This document shows, one piece after another, positions 36,523-48,590 of a stretch of DNA of 64,000 nucleotides. A program made the translations under genes and the position numbers. The DNA is from Gymnogyps californianus (taxonomy: Eukaryota; Chordata; Aves; Accipitriformes; Cathartidae): NCBI RefSeq assembly GCF_018139145.2, contig NC_059483.1, forward strand, positions 3,721,001 through 3,785,000, read 5' to 3'. Below the pieces are notes generated by a model. The model was not told the DNA's origin. It made no database searches and saw only the letters and a program-made list of their open reading frames with translations. Position 1 is the first letter of the stretch, and every line of letters begins with the position of its first letter.

Positions 36523-38199
36523 AGCAAAGCCAGTGAGAAGAAGTTTACCAAGTAAAATTAAAAAGTTTTGTCATCTCGTGCAGCTTGAAGATAGACAGCT
36601 AAAGTTCTCCTTGCTGAACAGAACTTTCTAATTTAATTTATCTTCTACATGGTTAAAAAAGTACTCGAGCTTTTTAGGCTGAAATACTCCTGTAGAAAGT
36701 GAGTCCCTTTCTACAAGTACAGGGATAACAGAGACCAGTAATCTGCAAAATGCATATGCTGTGGTTCTTATCTCTGCTATGGGGAATTGGCCAAATAATC
36801 AGGTGGAAAAAAATCATTTCCTCAAATATTTTTGGGGGAGTGGGGGCAGCTCTCTCTGGGTATCCGTAAAGAAAGGAGACAAGCATTACTCCTGGAGTGG
36901 GTCCAAAGTTCTTGGGTTGTTTTATTTACACCCAATATTAAGGTGCTTTCCAGTGAAGAGCTCTCAGCTCCACTGAAACCTCTGTAATTAATTGCTTCCA
37001 CCTTAGCACACAAATGTGAAGTTAAAGCACCGGGAAGAAAAGACATTTAGAGGTGTCCTGACTTTGTGAAAAAGGCAGGATTCTCAAACAGGCTGTTGCT
37101 AACTCCCTGTGCTCCTATTTGTGGGACAAAGGGTAGTCAAACGCTCAAATATTCGAATTATTAAATGACAGGACATAACAGTACATGACTCTGAACTGGA
37201 AACTCCTTCTATTAAGGCAGCCAAACCCCTGTCCAGTGAAGCTTCCCAAATTTCAAGACACCCTGGTTTCAGGCTCTTGTTCCGTTATGACATATTATTA
37301 TACATCATGTTTTTCTCCCTGAGGTACTATAGCTCTGGAAATTTTATCTAAATATAATAGATCTAAATATGGTTGTTTATTACTCTACATTTCATAAGAT
37401 AATGCCTCAAATTTAAAAGCACTTAAACATGTGTGGGCTTTTTTTTTTTTCCAGTGCTAAACAGTAGAAAAGTTAAGTAACAGACAATGTGTTCCCTGGA
37501 ACAGGAACTAAAATCTAGATCCCAGCAGAAGATGCAGGTACCTAAGAACATGTCTGTGCTGGCAGGGATGGGTCTGTAAAGACACCAAGTTAGTTCAGGC
37601 AGAGGTTGCCTGGGCACCAAAAGAAACATGGTGTACATGGTTCTCTGTCCACTCTCTTCTGCTGAGGAATTGGAATCCAATATAAAATATTAATGACAAC
37701 AGTATTTCTCACATGGAACTCAGCTATTCACACAAAAGCATAGTTCTGCCATTTAACAAAGTTACCGAATGCGTTTATGTTAGGAGCTTTTCACTTCCAA
37801 CTTTTCAGGGAGTATAAAGGAGCCTCCTGAGACAGTGACTGTGTTGTTCTGTGGATGGCTGTGACCCACACACATGAACGCCTGTGAACTGTGGCAGCCC
37901 TTCTTGGTGACTTTCTTGATTTTCGCTTACGGTGCTGGTAAACTGGAAACCTATGGCATGTCCCTCACCGACTGTGACTCCCCACATATCCAGTATGGCT
38001 GTAGGTCCTGTTGGATGGTCTCTCTATTTAGATAGACATGATGCTTTGTCTGTGATCAAAAAGAAGCTGTACAACACTTATTAAGGATAATCCTGATCTT
38101 TCTTTTGGCCCTAGGCCACATTACAAGTAGTTGCTAAGTTATAATAATGCTTTCAGGCTCAGAAATATAGTTTGTGAAACCTTTTGTGAAGCTTACAAA
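36523..38199. other. Gene-free stretch
   Basis: Plain sequence with a T12 run at 37439-37450. No recognisable gene. Confidence 0.5.
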
Positions 38200-38310
38200 C
38201 TGCCATAGGGTAACTGCATGATCAGCATCATATAAATGTTAGTCATTAAGAAAAATAATCATAATAATGATTGCCAGTATAATAACAATTAGCCTGTTCC
38301 CTGGCTTTCT
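38200..38310. promoter_or_regulatory. Weak candidate regulatory block
   Basis: A+T-rich but not low-complexity, with GTTAGTCATTAAG, several AATCAT/AATGAT sites and AACAATTAGCC. It resembles homeodomain-site-rich noncoding DNA. Chance clustering is quite possible. Confidence 0.17.
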
Positions 38311-41300
38311 GAATACTGTGGTACCTACAGACAACTCATCTTCAATAAGCTAGAGATGGTACAATGACTGAAGCTTTGTATAAGCAACACAACTGATCAA
38401 TAATGTGAGCAGAAGCAATCGCTTTCATTGACTTGAGCAGGTAATTTGTGTTCATCTTGCAGTGCAGCTGCATATGAACATGGTGAGCAGCAAGCAGATA
38501 AAAGTGGCAGCACATCAATTGTTGCTGGTGGTTGGGGCCAATTACTGGAATTAAAATAAGCTTTTTCAGACTGCAGCAAGATTAGCTGTTGACCTTGTTG
38601 GCCTAATACAGTTACTATTATACTTATTATCATCAGTCCCTTTTCCTGCCTTCGCTGGTTATTCTCTGTAATTGAAGGCACCCACTCTTGTATGTATGAT
38701 TTCTGCTGCAGCCAGATTCTGTGGATTTGAAGCGTGCCAAGATCTTTCTATTAACAGAGCTGGAGGATGCTAGTGTGCAAAGCAAAGGGGATTCCGTTCA
38801 AGATTTAGTGGATAAAGGAAGAAGGCCACTATAAGACTATACTCATTGGGTAGCTACAGTGAATCTAGGAAGTATAAAAACTTGAATAATCTCTATATTA
38901 TATGAGGCTTGATTAATCTCTTTTATTGTATATAATTTTTCTCTGGTAGAAATACTTTTTCCTGCTCTGTCTAATGATGTTCATGTAACTGTTGAAACAT
39001 AACACAAAATGTTTGAAAACCTACAGAACCGGTGTTAATCCATGTCCCATCTGAATTCTGTAATGGGGAAACTGATGCTAATGAGACCCCTCTGGGACTT
39101 CCTGGGGAAGCAGGGCTTTGCCAGCCTGTGTTCAGAGCCCTGCCTTGCACCTACTGACTTCAAAGTGATGTTCTAGAATGAATTAAGCCTCCTAATAATG
39201 CCTATATGTTGGAAGTTTTTACTATGTTATCTATTCATTATTATTCTTAGTTTGCAGGAAACTATACATAGCCTAATTGTCAGAGGTATATATCGGACCT
39301 GGCATAGGGTCATAATATGATTGTCATCACGGTTGCAGGCACAGCCAGAGCAATGCTAATTGTCAAAAAAACGCTGAATTGCCGTAGTTGACTGACTCAG
39401 TGATACGTTTGTTATACAGTTTCAGTGAGGATGAACTATCTCAAATGCCTTTATGTAGAACACATAAATGTGTATTCCTATACCTGACTGGAAACAACAT
39501 GCTTTATAGTTGAACTAGAGAAGGTGCCTATCTTTTCAAATAGGATTTCCATAACCATTACACAGAAACTGTAGGACTATTTGCCTTGTAGATGTTGTTG
39601 CATGGAAACTGAGCTCATCGCAAGAGTCCACACTTTAAAGGGTGAAGAGCAAATGTGACCACTACGAACATTCTGAAATCCTCTGTGCACCTTCTCTTCC
39701 TTCACTGAATTGCAGGTTGCCTGATTTAAGTGGCCTTGCATAGTCTGTAACTAGAAGGTCAAGTGGCAATTGTCAGGCCTTGGGTGGATTTCAAATAATT
39801 TATTTTCCTTTGTGCAAAGATGTGGGGAAAACAAACCCATGAAGCAAATGGAGTATCAAAAGGGTCCTTAGCTCTTCTAGCAATATTTTTCATCAGTTCA
39901 TCTCACAGCCTTTCAGAAAGGAGGTAAGCAACACAGTTTCCCTTTTAAATAGGTGGAAGATAGACTGGCTCTACAACTGTTCCCTAAAAGAATCTATCTG
40001 ATATACAAGGCATTGAAATTATTGTTAGGGGGGACACTAATAGTTAGACCAAACATCTTCTGGGTGATCAGTTTTCTCTCCAGAGGGACTGATGCCACCT
40101 GGGACTAGAGCATATGTAGTGGAAGTAAGAAACCGCGAGCCATGCCTTTGCAGTGACTGTGAAATGAGCCACCACTGGGAAATCTGTGAATACAAGTACC
40201 AAATATGCTGGGAGCATGAGCGGGGTCTGAAAACACTTCCCCAAAGGGAGATCCTGTTGAAACAGCATGACATAATATTGCAAGAGGAATAAATTCACTA
40301 TGCAAACCACCCAGCTTTAGGGAACAACCAGCTACTGTGTCATTAGGCTTGAATGAAATGTCTAGTTGGCTCTTGGGGAATTGGAAGTGGAATGTCACTG
40401 ACAGGAAATATGAAATGTGGGATTTCTTTTTCCCTGCAAGAATACATTTCTGCAGAGAGATATTTTCACAGCAGGAGTGTAAAAGCCTTTTAAAAAAAAA
40501 AAACCCATCATAGCAAACAGTAACTCTTTTTTCTAGCTTGCATATAACTCTTGCTGTTTCCTACCTGTTTAAAAAAAATAGCATTTAGTTGAAAATGGAA
40601 GTTGTAATTAATTTTAACACAGTTACCATTGTGATTTGTGCAAGAGTCACGCGCTTCTACAGAATTTATCCTAGAGTATTATTTCTTTAGCCGGTTTCTC
40701 TGAGAAGAAGAAATTGAGCTGTTGGGGCTATATTAATGTATATCCACTCTGTGAGTCAGACAGGAGCTGGCATTACAGAATAAGATGTTATGTTTACGTG
40801 GACTGTTTGACAGAACAGTTATTGAAGGAAAATAAAGAAGATGAACTATGCAGAACAAGTAGATGAGATTAAGCATACAAGGTCAAATTTCATTAAATAA
40901 CTCAAGTCAGGCATAATAAAAATAAAAAGAAAGACATAGAGCATAAAAGTGATTTGAAGGGACAGGATGTTTAAGAGAGGACTGGATGTGTGCTAAGCAG
41001 AAACCCAATAAACCCAATTACTCTGGTTATTACTTCCTTCACTACTGCTACAAAGGTATTTCAGTTACTCATTAGTCATTCCTTGCCGAATTATAATCTA
41101 TCATAGCCTCATCTTTTCCTTACTCCTTTGGGAGTACAGAAACAAAAACAAATCTATAAGCTATCCCCTCCCCATGTCCCCCAAAGACCATTAGAAAAGC
41201 TTCCTCATCCTTCAGAAGAACAATCAATATTAAACATCTTTTACTTTGCCAATGATTGATTCTTCCTCATTTCCCATTAGTCATAAAAAAAGGGACATTT

Positions 41301-41451
41301 GGGCTCAATTTTTTTTTTTAAGAGATGATAGAGGTATGGGTACCTGAAAAATTCATGAAAACTTCACAGTTGTTCCTTACACAGCTTTGACAGTAACCTT
41401 GAGGAATAGGAATGCCCCAAGAATGAAAGCTTCTCTTTTAGCTCATCCTCT
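38311..41451. other. Gene-free stretch before LTR copy 3
   Basis: About 3.1 kb of plain DNA. The region 40037-40398 has overlapping open frames on both strands without recognisable domains. An A12 run lies at 40492-40503. Confidence 0.5.
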
Positions 41452-41456
41452 AAAGC

Positions 41457-42043
41457 TGTCATGGTTTAACCCCAGCCAGCAGCTCAGCACCACGCAGCCA
41501 CTCGCTCACCCTCCCCCCTCCCAGTGGGATGGCGAGGGAATCGAAAAAAAATAAAACTCATGCGTTGAGATAAGAGCAGTTTAATAATTAAAGTATAATA
41601 CTAACAACAATAATAATAAAATATAATAATAATTGTAATGAAAAGGAATATAACAAAAAAAAGAAAAAAGAAATAACACCCAAGAAAAGACAAGTGATGC
41701 ACAATGCAGTTGCTCACCACCCGCTGACCGATGCCCCAGCAGCGATCTGCCCCTCCCGGCCAACTCCCCCAGTTTCTATACTGGGCATGACATTCCATGG
41801 TATGGAATACCCTTTGGCTAGTTCGGATCAGCTGTCCTGGCTCTGCTCCCTCCCAGCTTCTTGCACCCCTGCTTGCTGGCAGAGCATGGGAAACTGGAAA
41901 GTCCTTCACTTAGGATAAGGGCTACTTAGCAACAACTAAAACAGCACCGTGTTATCAACATCATTCTCACACTAAATCCAAAACACAGCACTGTACCAGC
42001 TGCTAAGAAGAAAATTAACTCTATCCCAGCCGAAACTAGAACA
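41457..42043 (-). mobile_element. Solo LTR of the same ERVL-like family, copy 3
   Basis: About 587 bp on the minus strand, with intact ends (TGTTCTAGTTTC at 42043 and CCATGACA at 41457 in its own orientation). Its 5-bp target duplication AAAGC is perfect (41452-41456 and 42044-42048), the clearest of the three. The poly(A) signal is the complement of TTTAAT at 41580-41585. The TATA site reads TATAGAAA, shared with copy 2. By eye about nine in ten bases agree with copy 2. No interior sequence remains. Frames inside it are not genes. Confidence 0.95.
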
Positions 42044-42048
42044 AAAGC

Positions 42049-43769
42049 CCACGAACACCCAGTGGTAGAAAAAGATGGTGAGAGCTTAAACCTCTTAGGT
42101 AAATGCTTCTTTTACCGTATATCACACAATTTTGAGGTTATTCTACCTGTAGAATTTGCAAGTTGAAATCTTAGATACCTTTGAAAGTCTTGGTAAAAAA
42201 ACCCTTTTGGTTAAAAATAAGTAAGGAAACTTGTCTTTTTATTCAGAACATTTTTTTAACCAATGCTAAACTATCACTTGTAGATTTAAATGGGCAGTCT
42301 GCTGAAATTAGTGGGACTTTCAGATGATCATCATGTTGGTGTGAATATCAGCCCCAGAAACACACACAAAAAAAGTCCCTCAATTTTGTTAATCTCTTTT
42401 TGAAAGTCCTGTCTACTGGGTGGGACAGGAACATAGACCTGAAAAGACCACCTGTGTTACTCAATAATTCCTATATAATTTCAGGATTTTTGCAACAGAT
42501 GTTTAGTTCAGAATACGTCTGGAGTCAGCAGAATACTCCTCAACATTGTAGAGCAATTTCAAAACCTTTAGTAAATGCTGAAAAATGCAATCATAATGTG
42601 TCACAGGAAGAGGAGATTGCCACAATATCAAAATTCCCTGTACTGGCAAGAATAAAATTCCCATGGAATTCTAAGAAGTAAGCTATACCTTGCTATTCAA
42701 AGAAAACGAAGACCTTTGAGACAAACTCACTTTTCTGACTTGTGAAGAAATTTCTTTCCATCTTAAAGTAGCAATAATAAAGATAATGAAGTAGGATAAG
42801 CAGCCTGTTTTTATTGAACCTATTCGGAACTGTATGCTGCTGAGTCCTTAGCAACATGTTTCCTTCTATACTGTTATTTCTTCTGACTACCATAAAGTTA
42901 AATCAGACAGTCTAGAATGTTGTGCTAGGGATGTTCAATTAGTTCCACAGAGTGTCCATGTGAGTTAATGCGATTTGAGGAAAGCAGTACTTGAGTGCTC
43001 ATATAAGATTTGTGTTCAGTTTTGTTAATTCAGACAGATCCTAGCAGATGTCTGATTAGACTAATTTAAAATTAAATGACAAGGAAAAAAGTTTGCATTC
43101 ATTTAAAATGATTGAGCAAAAAATGAAAACTCTATATCTTTTTGTTTGCTTAGTGTAGAGTATTTCTGTAATAGCCTAGCTTGGCTTCCTTGTGTCCCCT
43201 CTTCTCAATTCACAATAAAAGACACAGACACCAGGCAGTACATTTTCATTGCAAAGATTGCTTTTAAATAAGCAAATGTTCTAAGTTAAACAAACATTTG
43301 GTGAACACAGCACTATCAAATAATCAGAGGAACTGAAAATAAGGAGTCAAAAGATACTGTGCTGGTCCTCCACAGGCTTGAATTTTGGCTGCCATCATGG
43401 GCTCTGGTTATTCAGCAAAATCAGAAGTCTTTGTTCAGAAGTCCCTTCCATGTGCGTTGAAGGAAATAAGGAACTATATTTCCTGTGCTGGATCAAATGA
43501 TTGTTCCATCTAATCCTTTTCTGGAAGACATTTTTATGAATTTGAATTGTTTGTGCATTACTTGCAGTTTTTTATTCAGCTTTAGTGTTGATCAGGCTTG
43601 GGTTTGCACAATTTATGTCATACAGAGGGTATCAAAGTGAGATGTGAAATATGCTGTGAGTGCATCTTCCTGGATTTGCCTGCTTAAAGATGAAAGAAAA
43701 GTATAGAGAGAAACATTCAAATCAGGGTAGAAATCCTGGGTAGTTTAAAAAATACCTGAAAGTCAGGGC
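42049..43769. other. Gene-free stretch
   Basis: Plain A+T-rich DNA. No recognisable gene. Confidence 0.5.
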
Positions 43770-43794
43770 TTTTTTTTTTTTTTTTTTTTTTTTT
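43770..43794. repeat. T25 homopolymer
   Basis: Twenty-five T followed by AAAGG. No retroposon body was recognised on either side. Confidence 0.9.
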
Positions 43795-44984
43795 AAAGGA
43801 GTTCATATCAGGAAAAAAAAGACAGTAGGAGCCATTTGGTATTTTCAAATGTTCCTAAGCAATTTAGCAAACTAATTGTATCAAGTACTAATTTCAGAAA
43901 ACTGGCTTGTAGGAGGCGAAGTCTCACTGAAAGTCAAATGCTCCTGATACTAGGTAATGTGGTGAGATTGGAAAGGTGAAATTATTTGTGGCAAGGTCCA
44001 GATCACTCATGTAGTACTTCAATAGCAATTGGCGTGAGAAGCGTTTGGGCTGGCGAAATGTCACCAACTTGTCTATGTGCAGAAATCCTCTGTGTGTGTG
44101 TTAGTGGGAGGGTGAAGTGGTTTAGATCTTCTCACAGTATTCTTGACTGCTCATCTTTAGCACTTCAGCTGACCCCTTTTGTCGCCTGTGAGCAGTGTTA
44201 GGTGGTGTACAAAGGTGTTCACCTGCTTGAGTGAGACCTCGGCCCACTGGCTTTAAAAAAATGCATTTACAAGAGGGAGCCAAGCAGACCGCAGTTCCCG
44301 AATTGGAACTGAGCAACATGATATGATTTCTGAATCGTGGGGAAGATGGTTCTGGCTTTACACAGCCCTTAGGCACTGTTTAACTTCTGACACCTTGATG
44401 TTTGTAGAAAGGCAGGTGCCAAGGAAACTAAGGGGAGTCATTACTCCCCACCAAATCTCCAGCTCTTTTAGCACAGGACTGGAAATCTGATTATTCCTAG
44501 CCCATGCTTGCAGTTTTTCTGCAGATCCTCTGCTTAACATGCTAAAGGACAGAGGTTCTCCACAGCTGCAACTCATACTACAGACCTCCTCCACCATATG
44601 AGGTAGAGGCAAGGTGCTACCCCATTTAAATGTTTGGGCCCATTTGATATTTTACATCTTTGAAGGAAAATATCTGATATTGTTCCAAACACCCATATTG
44701 CAGCTTGAAAAGACTTCTGTTTTTTAATGTGGTATCTGACTGTCAAGAGCGGACTCAGTAATGCAGTAATGACAGTCCATATGCTTTCAATGTACTACAA
44801 CTAAAAATTTGAAAGTTTTAAATGGGTCTAAATCCATTGCTGTTAGAGGAAAGGTTGCAAGGGTTTTGCATAACCTGAGTCTTACCTCTTTAAAATAGTG
44901 TGTATGCATCTTTCGCTCAACAGCCAAAACTTTTGAATTTTCTCAATTTCTTTGCCATAGTTATCTCTGGAACATTCTTCAAGC
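43795..44984. other. Gene-free stretch
   Basis: Plain sequence with a few chance open frames. Confidence 0.5.
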
Positions 44985-45180
44985 AGAATTAAATGATTGC
45001 TCCATGATCTCAAGATATTGCAGGAAATATTAAAGAACTACCTGCAATACCTAAGGCTACAAACATAATGTATGCAATTAAGCCTTAGATAATAACTTTT
45101 TAAACTTGCCTTTAATATCAAGTAAGTTTCAAATTAAAATGGAATTTTATCCAGTATAGTATCATTTAGTATATTAAAAA
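44985..45180. promoter_or_regulatory. Candidate regulatory block with 9-bp inverted repeat
   Basis: TATTGCAGG (45016-45024) and CCTGCAATA (45041-45049) are exact inverted copies 16 bases apart. They sit in A+T-rich DNA with ATGCAATTAAG and repeated TTTAAT/TTAAAT cores. It may be a conserved noncoding element. No conservation data are available here. Confidence 0.2.
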
Positions 45181-45879
45181 GTTCTGTTGTATTTCTTTAC
45201 TGTAACAGATGCACATCTCAGCTCTTATTTTATACCAAATGTGCTAGCATGTGATTGTGTGAGAGAGTGTTTTTTAGGAAAAGTAGATATTTTCTTTGAT
45301 TGCTTCATGGGCTGCTGAAGGGATTAGGGATGAGCCAGAGGCTCCATTTCCCGTGTTAGCAGCTTCCTGTGCTGGTGCAGAAGGGGTAACCACACGAAAA
45401 GCTGGCTGCTTTCAACTGTTCTTTGCATTGTCTCTGGTTCGCTACTTGTCTTCTCTAGAAAAGGGGAAATAACTGGTTACAGCGTCCTAATTCTCCAGCT
45501 GTGAAGCTCTGGTGGCGACCAGGGTCATTCTGCATAAAGGATCTGAAGAAAAATAACAGTGTTGTCGTAAGAAGCACAAATCAATGCAAAGGTTGTGCTA
45601 TTCAATATCCATGGCTTTCCCTGAGACTTAGAGAAATGAAGCTCTATTTGCAAATAACTTCCAAGAGATGGGAAAGGTCAGAATTTGTGTTTTAAATAGG
45701 TTTGTTTCCTTTTGGTTAATTCTGAGCCATGATTCTTGGGGCTGGCCTGGATCGCCTTATTCAGCATGTAAGAGCAGGCTCCTCATTTCCCGTTGTGCAG
45801 TAAGCAGCGCGGCTCTAATGCCACGGGTTTAATAGGGTGAGCACACTTTCTGTAATAGAGAATAATGGAACAGTTTAAA
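45181..45879. other. Gene-free stretch
   Basis: Plain sequence, nothing recognised. Confidence 0.45.
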
Positions 45880-46000
45880 TCTACTAATACATTTGTTACT
45901 TTATCAAGCAGAGCATATCATGCTCTGTGTGTGGCAACCAATTAGCCTTGGTTAATTTTAGCATGTAATACAGATGGCATTTTCTTGGAAAGACAGAGTT
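45880..46000. promoter_or_regulatory. Weak candidate regulatory block
   Basis: Contains GCAACCAATTAGCC, a CCAAT-type and homeodomain-type core, then TTGGTTAATTTTAGC, in otherwise single-copy-looking DNA. Speculative. Confidence 0.15.
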
Positions 46001-47082
46001 TATGTATCAACTCTGCAAACTTCTCACATTCTCCATCAGGTTTATGGAGCCTGGAGGAAAGGAGCTCAGGAACAAGGAACAGCTGGCACAGGCTGAATTC
46101 AGGAAAGATGAAAGTGATGTTGTTCAGAAAGGCAAAGTGCTTTAAATAATCAGCCAAGACACTAGTGCCCAGTCTCTGTTCCTCAAGTGCTGCGAAGGCT
46201 TCTGGATGACTAGGTGGCATCAGGTTAGCTAAATGTGCTTCTCACCTGCTGCTCCAGAATGAGCTTTACCTCTTCTTTCAGATGGGGTCTCTGCCACAAC
46301 GATCCACAAATTTGTCATCTTCAGCCTGCATCATCAACACTCACGGATTACCAGATTTAATTTGTTCCTGTTTTACTGCAGTACCAGGCTCCATACATAG
46401 GGCACGTGCACATGTCTGAGGAGAAATTTAGCTATGCAGTTAGCCTTTTCATAATGCTTTGAAGTAATTCTGTATCACCAGTGGTGAGGGATGTAACGCA
46501 GTTTGGAAATCCCTCCTTGAGCACGTAGTATCTGAAACAGAATAATAAAATGGACAGAGGGACATAAACAGTGAAATACAGTTGATTGCACCACATTTTA
46601 AGAGGAAACAAGAACACTGCTACACTCAGTCCTGGGAGAATCTGCAGTTACGTGTTTAAGGGCTCCATGAGCAGACTCCTGCAAGGCCAGGAATAGGATT
46701 TTAAGCTTGAATGGCTAAATGGAAATAGGGGATAAATGTTCCTCCAGCCTGCTTTCCCCCTGCTCCCCTCTTCTGAAAAAATAAGGCATTGAAGCTGAAA
46801 TGATCCCCCAGGTCCCCAGTAGATATCAGTTGTTATGCTGTAGGACAACTCGTGCCTATAGAAGATAGATATATGACAGCAATAGTAATTATTTTTAATT
46901 TGCATTTCAGTAGTCAGGTTATTACATATATAAAACTTCAATTATAATTTTAAAAGGCTATTTGGATGTGTTCCAGCATGCACTGTAAGAGATGAAATAT
47001 CCATTGCCCCAAACCTGTTAACGCTGCAGAGTGGCTGGTTGCTGCAGGCTCTGCTTTCTCTCAAGAACCAGCAGTAGACAAA
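46001..47082. other. Gene-free stretch
   Basis: Plain sequence. An octamer ATTTGCAT lies at 46898-46905. Confidence 0.5.
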
Positions 47083-47125
47083 TTTTGGTATCATTGGTAT
47101 TTTGGTATCAGATATTGGTATCATG
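47083..47125. repeat. Short imperfect tandem repeat of TTGGTATCA
   Basis: TTTTGGTATCATTGGTA (47083-47099) is followed by TTTTGGTATCA and then ATATTGGTATCATG. The motif TTGGTATCA occurs three times in 43 bases. Confidence 0.75.
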
Positions 47126-48259
47126 TATGGTTTACAGAAGAGCGAAGTGTCGCTCCTAAAATAAGGAGGAGGAAGAGATTTACACTTCTCTGGAGCAGAG
47201 TTGTTTACTGGCAAGTTAAGTGCAGGAGATGACTTTCTGATGCGGCTTCAGGATAGATAAAGTAGTTTTTCTTTTATTTATTCACTAATGTCATTTGTTA
47301 CCATGTGGTCTGTTTCTGATATTATAAATACCTCTATCTACACTTCACCTTAGCTGGGATTGGATTGTAATTTGAGATAACTGGATAACAGTAAGACCTT
47401 CTTCTTAAGGCTTAGCAAATCTATACGCGCGTATCGCAGCTTTCCAGCACATCCTCCAGTATATCTGATGGACAACAGAGTGTGGAAAGCTATTTGCCAG
47501 GTAGAAAGACACAGGGTGCAGGGAGGTAGAAATGTCTTCCAGTGAGTGTTGTGACATTGAAGACTGACATTCAATAAAATAATGGCGTTTGTAATTGAAA
47601 TGCGTTTATCACAGAGAGTAATGTCACAAGGTTTATAACTTTTTATACCCTAAAATCTGAGGGCCAGGGGGAAAAAGTGGCTTTTTACTCTGGTTTTGCA
47701 TATTCAGCAGTACCTCAGTATACATACTGCTATGTATCTCTCATAGATTTCATGAAATTTACGCTGCAGTTAAATCAAAAGAAAACAACCTTGCGAGTAT
47801 TCCTATGTTGTTGCAAACACCACCGTGAATAAGTATCTCATGGAATAAACATTAGGTAATTTAATACAGTTAAGATTTTTCATAAGATATTTTTGGGCGA
47901 GGCAAGAATAGAGCTTCAATGTTAAAGAAGGTCAAGAAATTTCAGATGAGATTGTGAAAAAATAACTGAACTTATAACATTTTGTTTTAAACTGAAGACT
48001 GGGAAGAAGCCGTAAGCAACAGACTTTCCGTTTTTGCCTCCAGCATAAAAATGTACAAATGATGCATGAAGTATCAAAAGAAGGAGGAGATGGAAAATAG
48101 ACTGTCAAGACTGTTGCTCTATTTTGCTTTTAATAAGGTGCATAGAAATTGCTGTAGATGAAGGGCATAACATATTGGTATCTGCAAAGCTGTATACTCG
48201 GTGAACCCAGTTCTCCTCCTTACCAATACAAGAGCACAATCTTGTCCTTTAAAGCCATC
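47126..48259. other. Gene-free stretch
   Basis: Plain A+T-rich DNA. Confidence 0.5.
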
Positions 48260-48590
48260 ATTGCATCGAGATCAGTCCCTTTCATCTCTGACTCCCAGCC
48301 CGACTGCATTGCTTTGGGAGAGCGGAGCTCAGCTCGCTGGCTACAGAACAAGCTTGTTCACACCTGGAGTCTTTCAGTAGTTTTTCAGGAAGGAAAACTC
48401 CACTAATCATATCATTCTTTAATAACTTCTTTGTTGTCTTGAAGCACACGCTCCTTTTCACTTACCTCCCATCTCTGCTTTGCAATTAGCATCTCCGCAG
48501 GGGAAACGTTGCTAGCAGGTGCGCGCTCACCTCGCATCTCTGACAGCTTTTGCCATAGCAGCCTTCTCGCCGCGCCAGCTCCCGAGAGGA
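48260..48590. promoter_or_regulatory. CpG-enriched patch, possible promoter or exon edge
   Basis: CpG pairs, scarce elsewhere in this A+T-rich window, cluster here. Nine lie between 48496 and 48584 (including GCGCG and CGCCGCGCC), and several more between 48268 and 48345. It is too short and uneven for a classical CpG island. No ATG-led frame with recognisable content starts here. It could be a noncoding promoter, an unmethylated enhancer or a small exon. Confidence 0.25.

Noticed and set aside
36335..36631. Open frame with a run of 14 prolines
   Set aside because: The prolines come from the C41 homopolymer, and the Phe run from the T24 tract. Not a protein.
43770..43794. T25 run as the poly(A) tail of a reverse-strand retroposon or processed pseudogene
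   Set aside because: No retroposon body or coding remnant lies upstream on the relevant strand, and no target duplication is visible.
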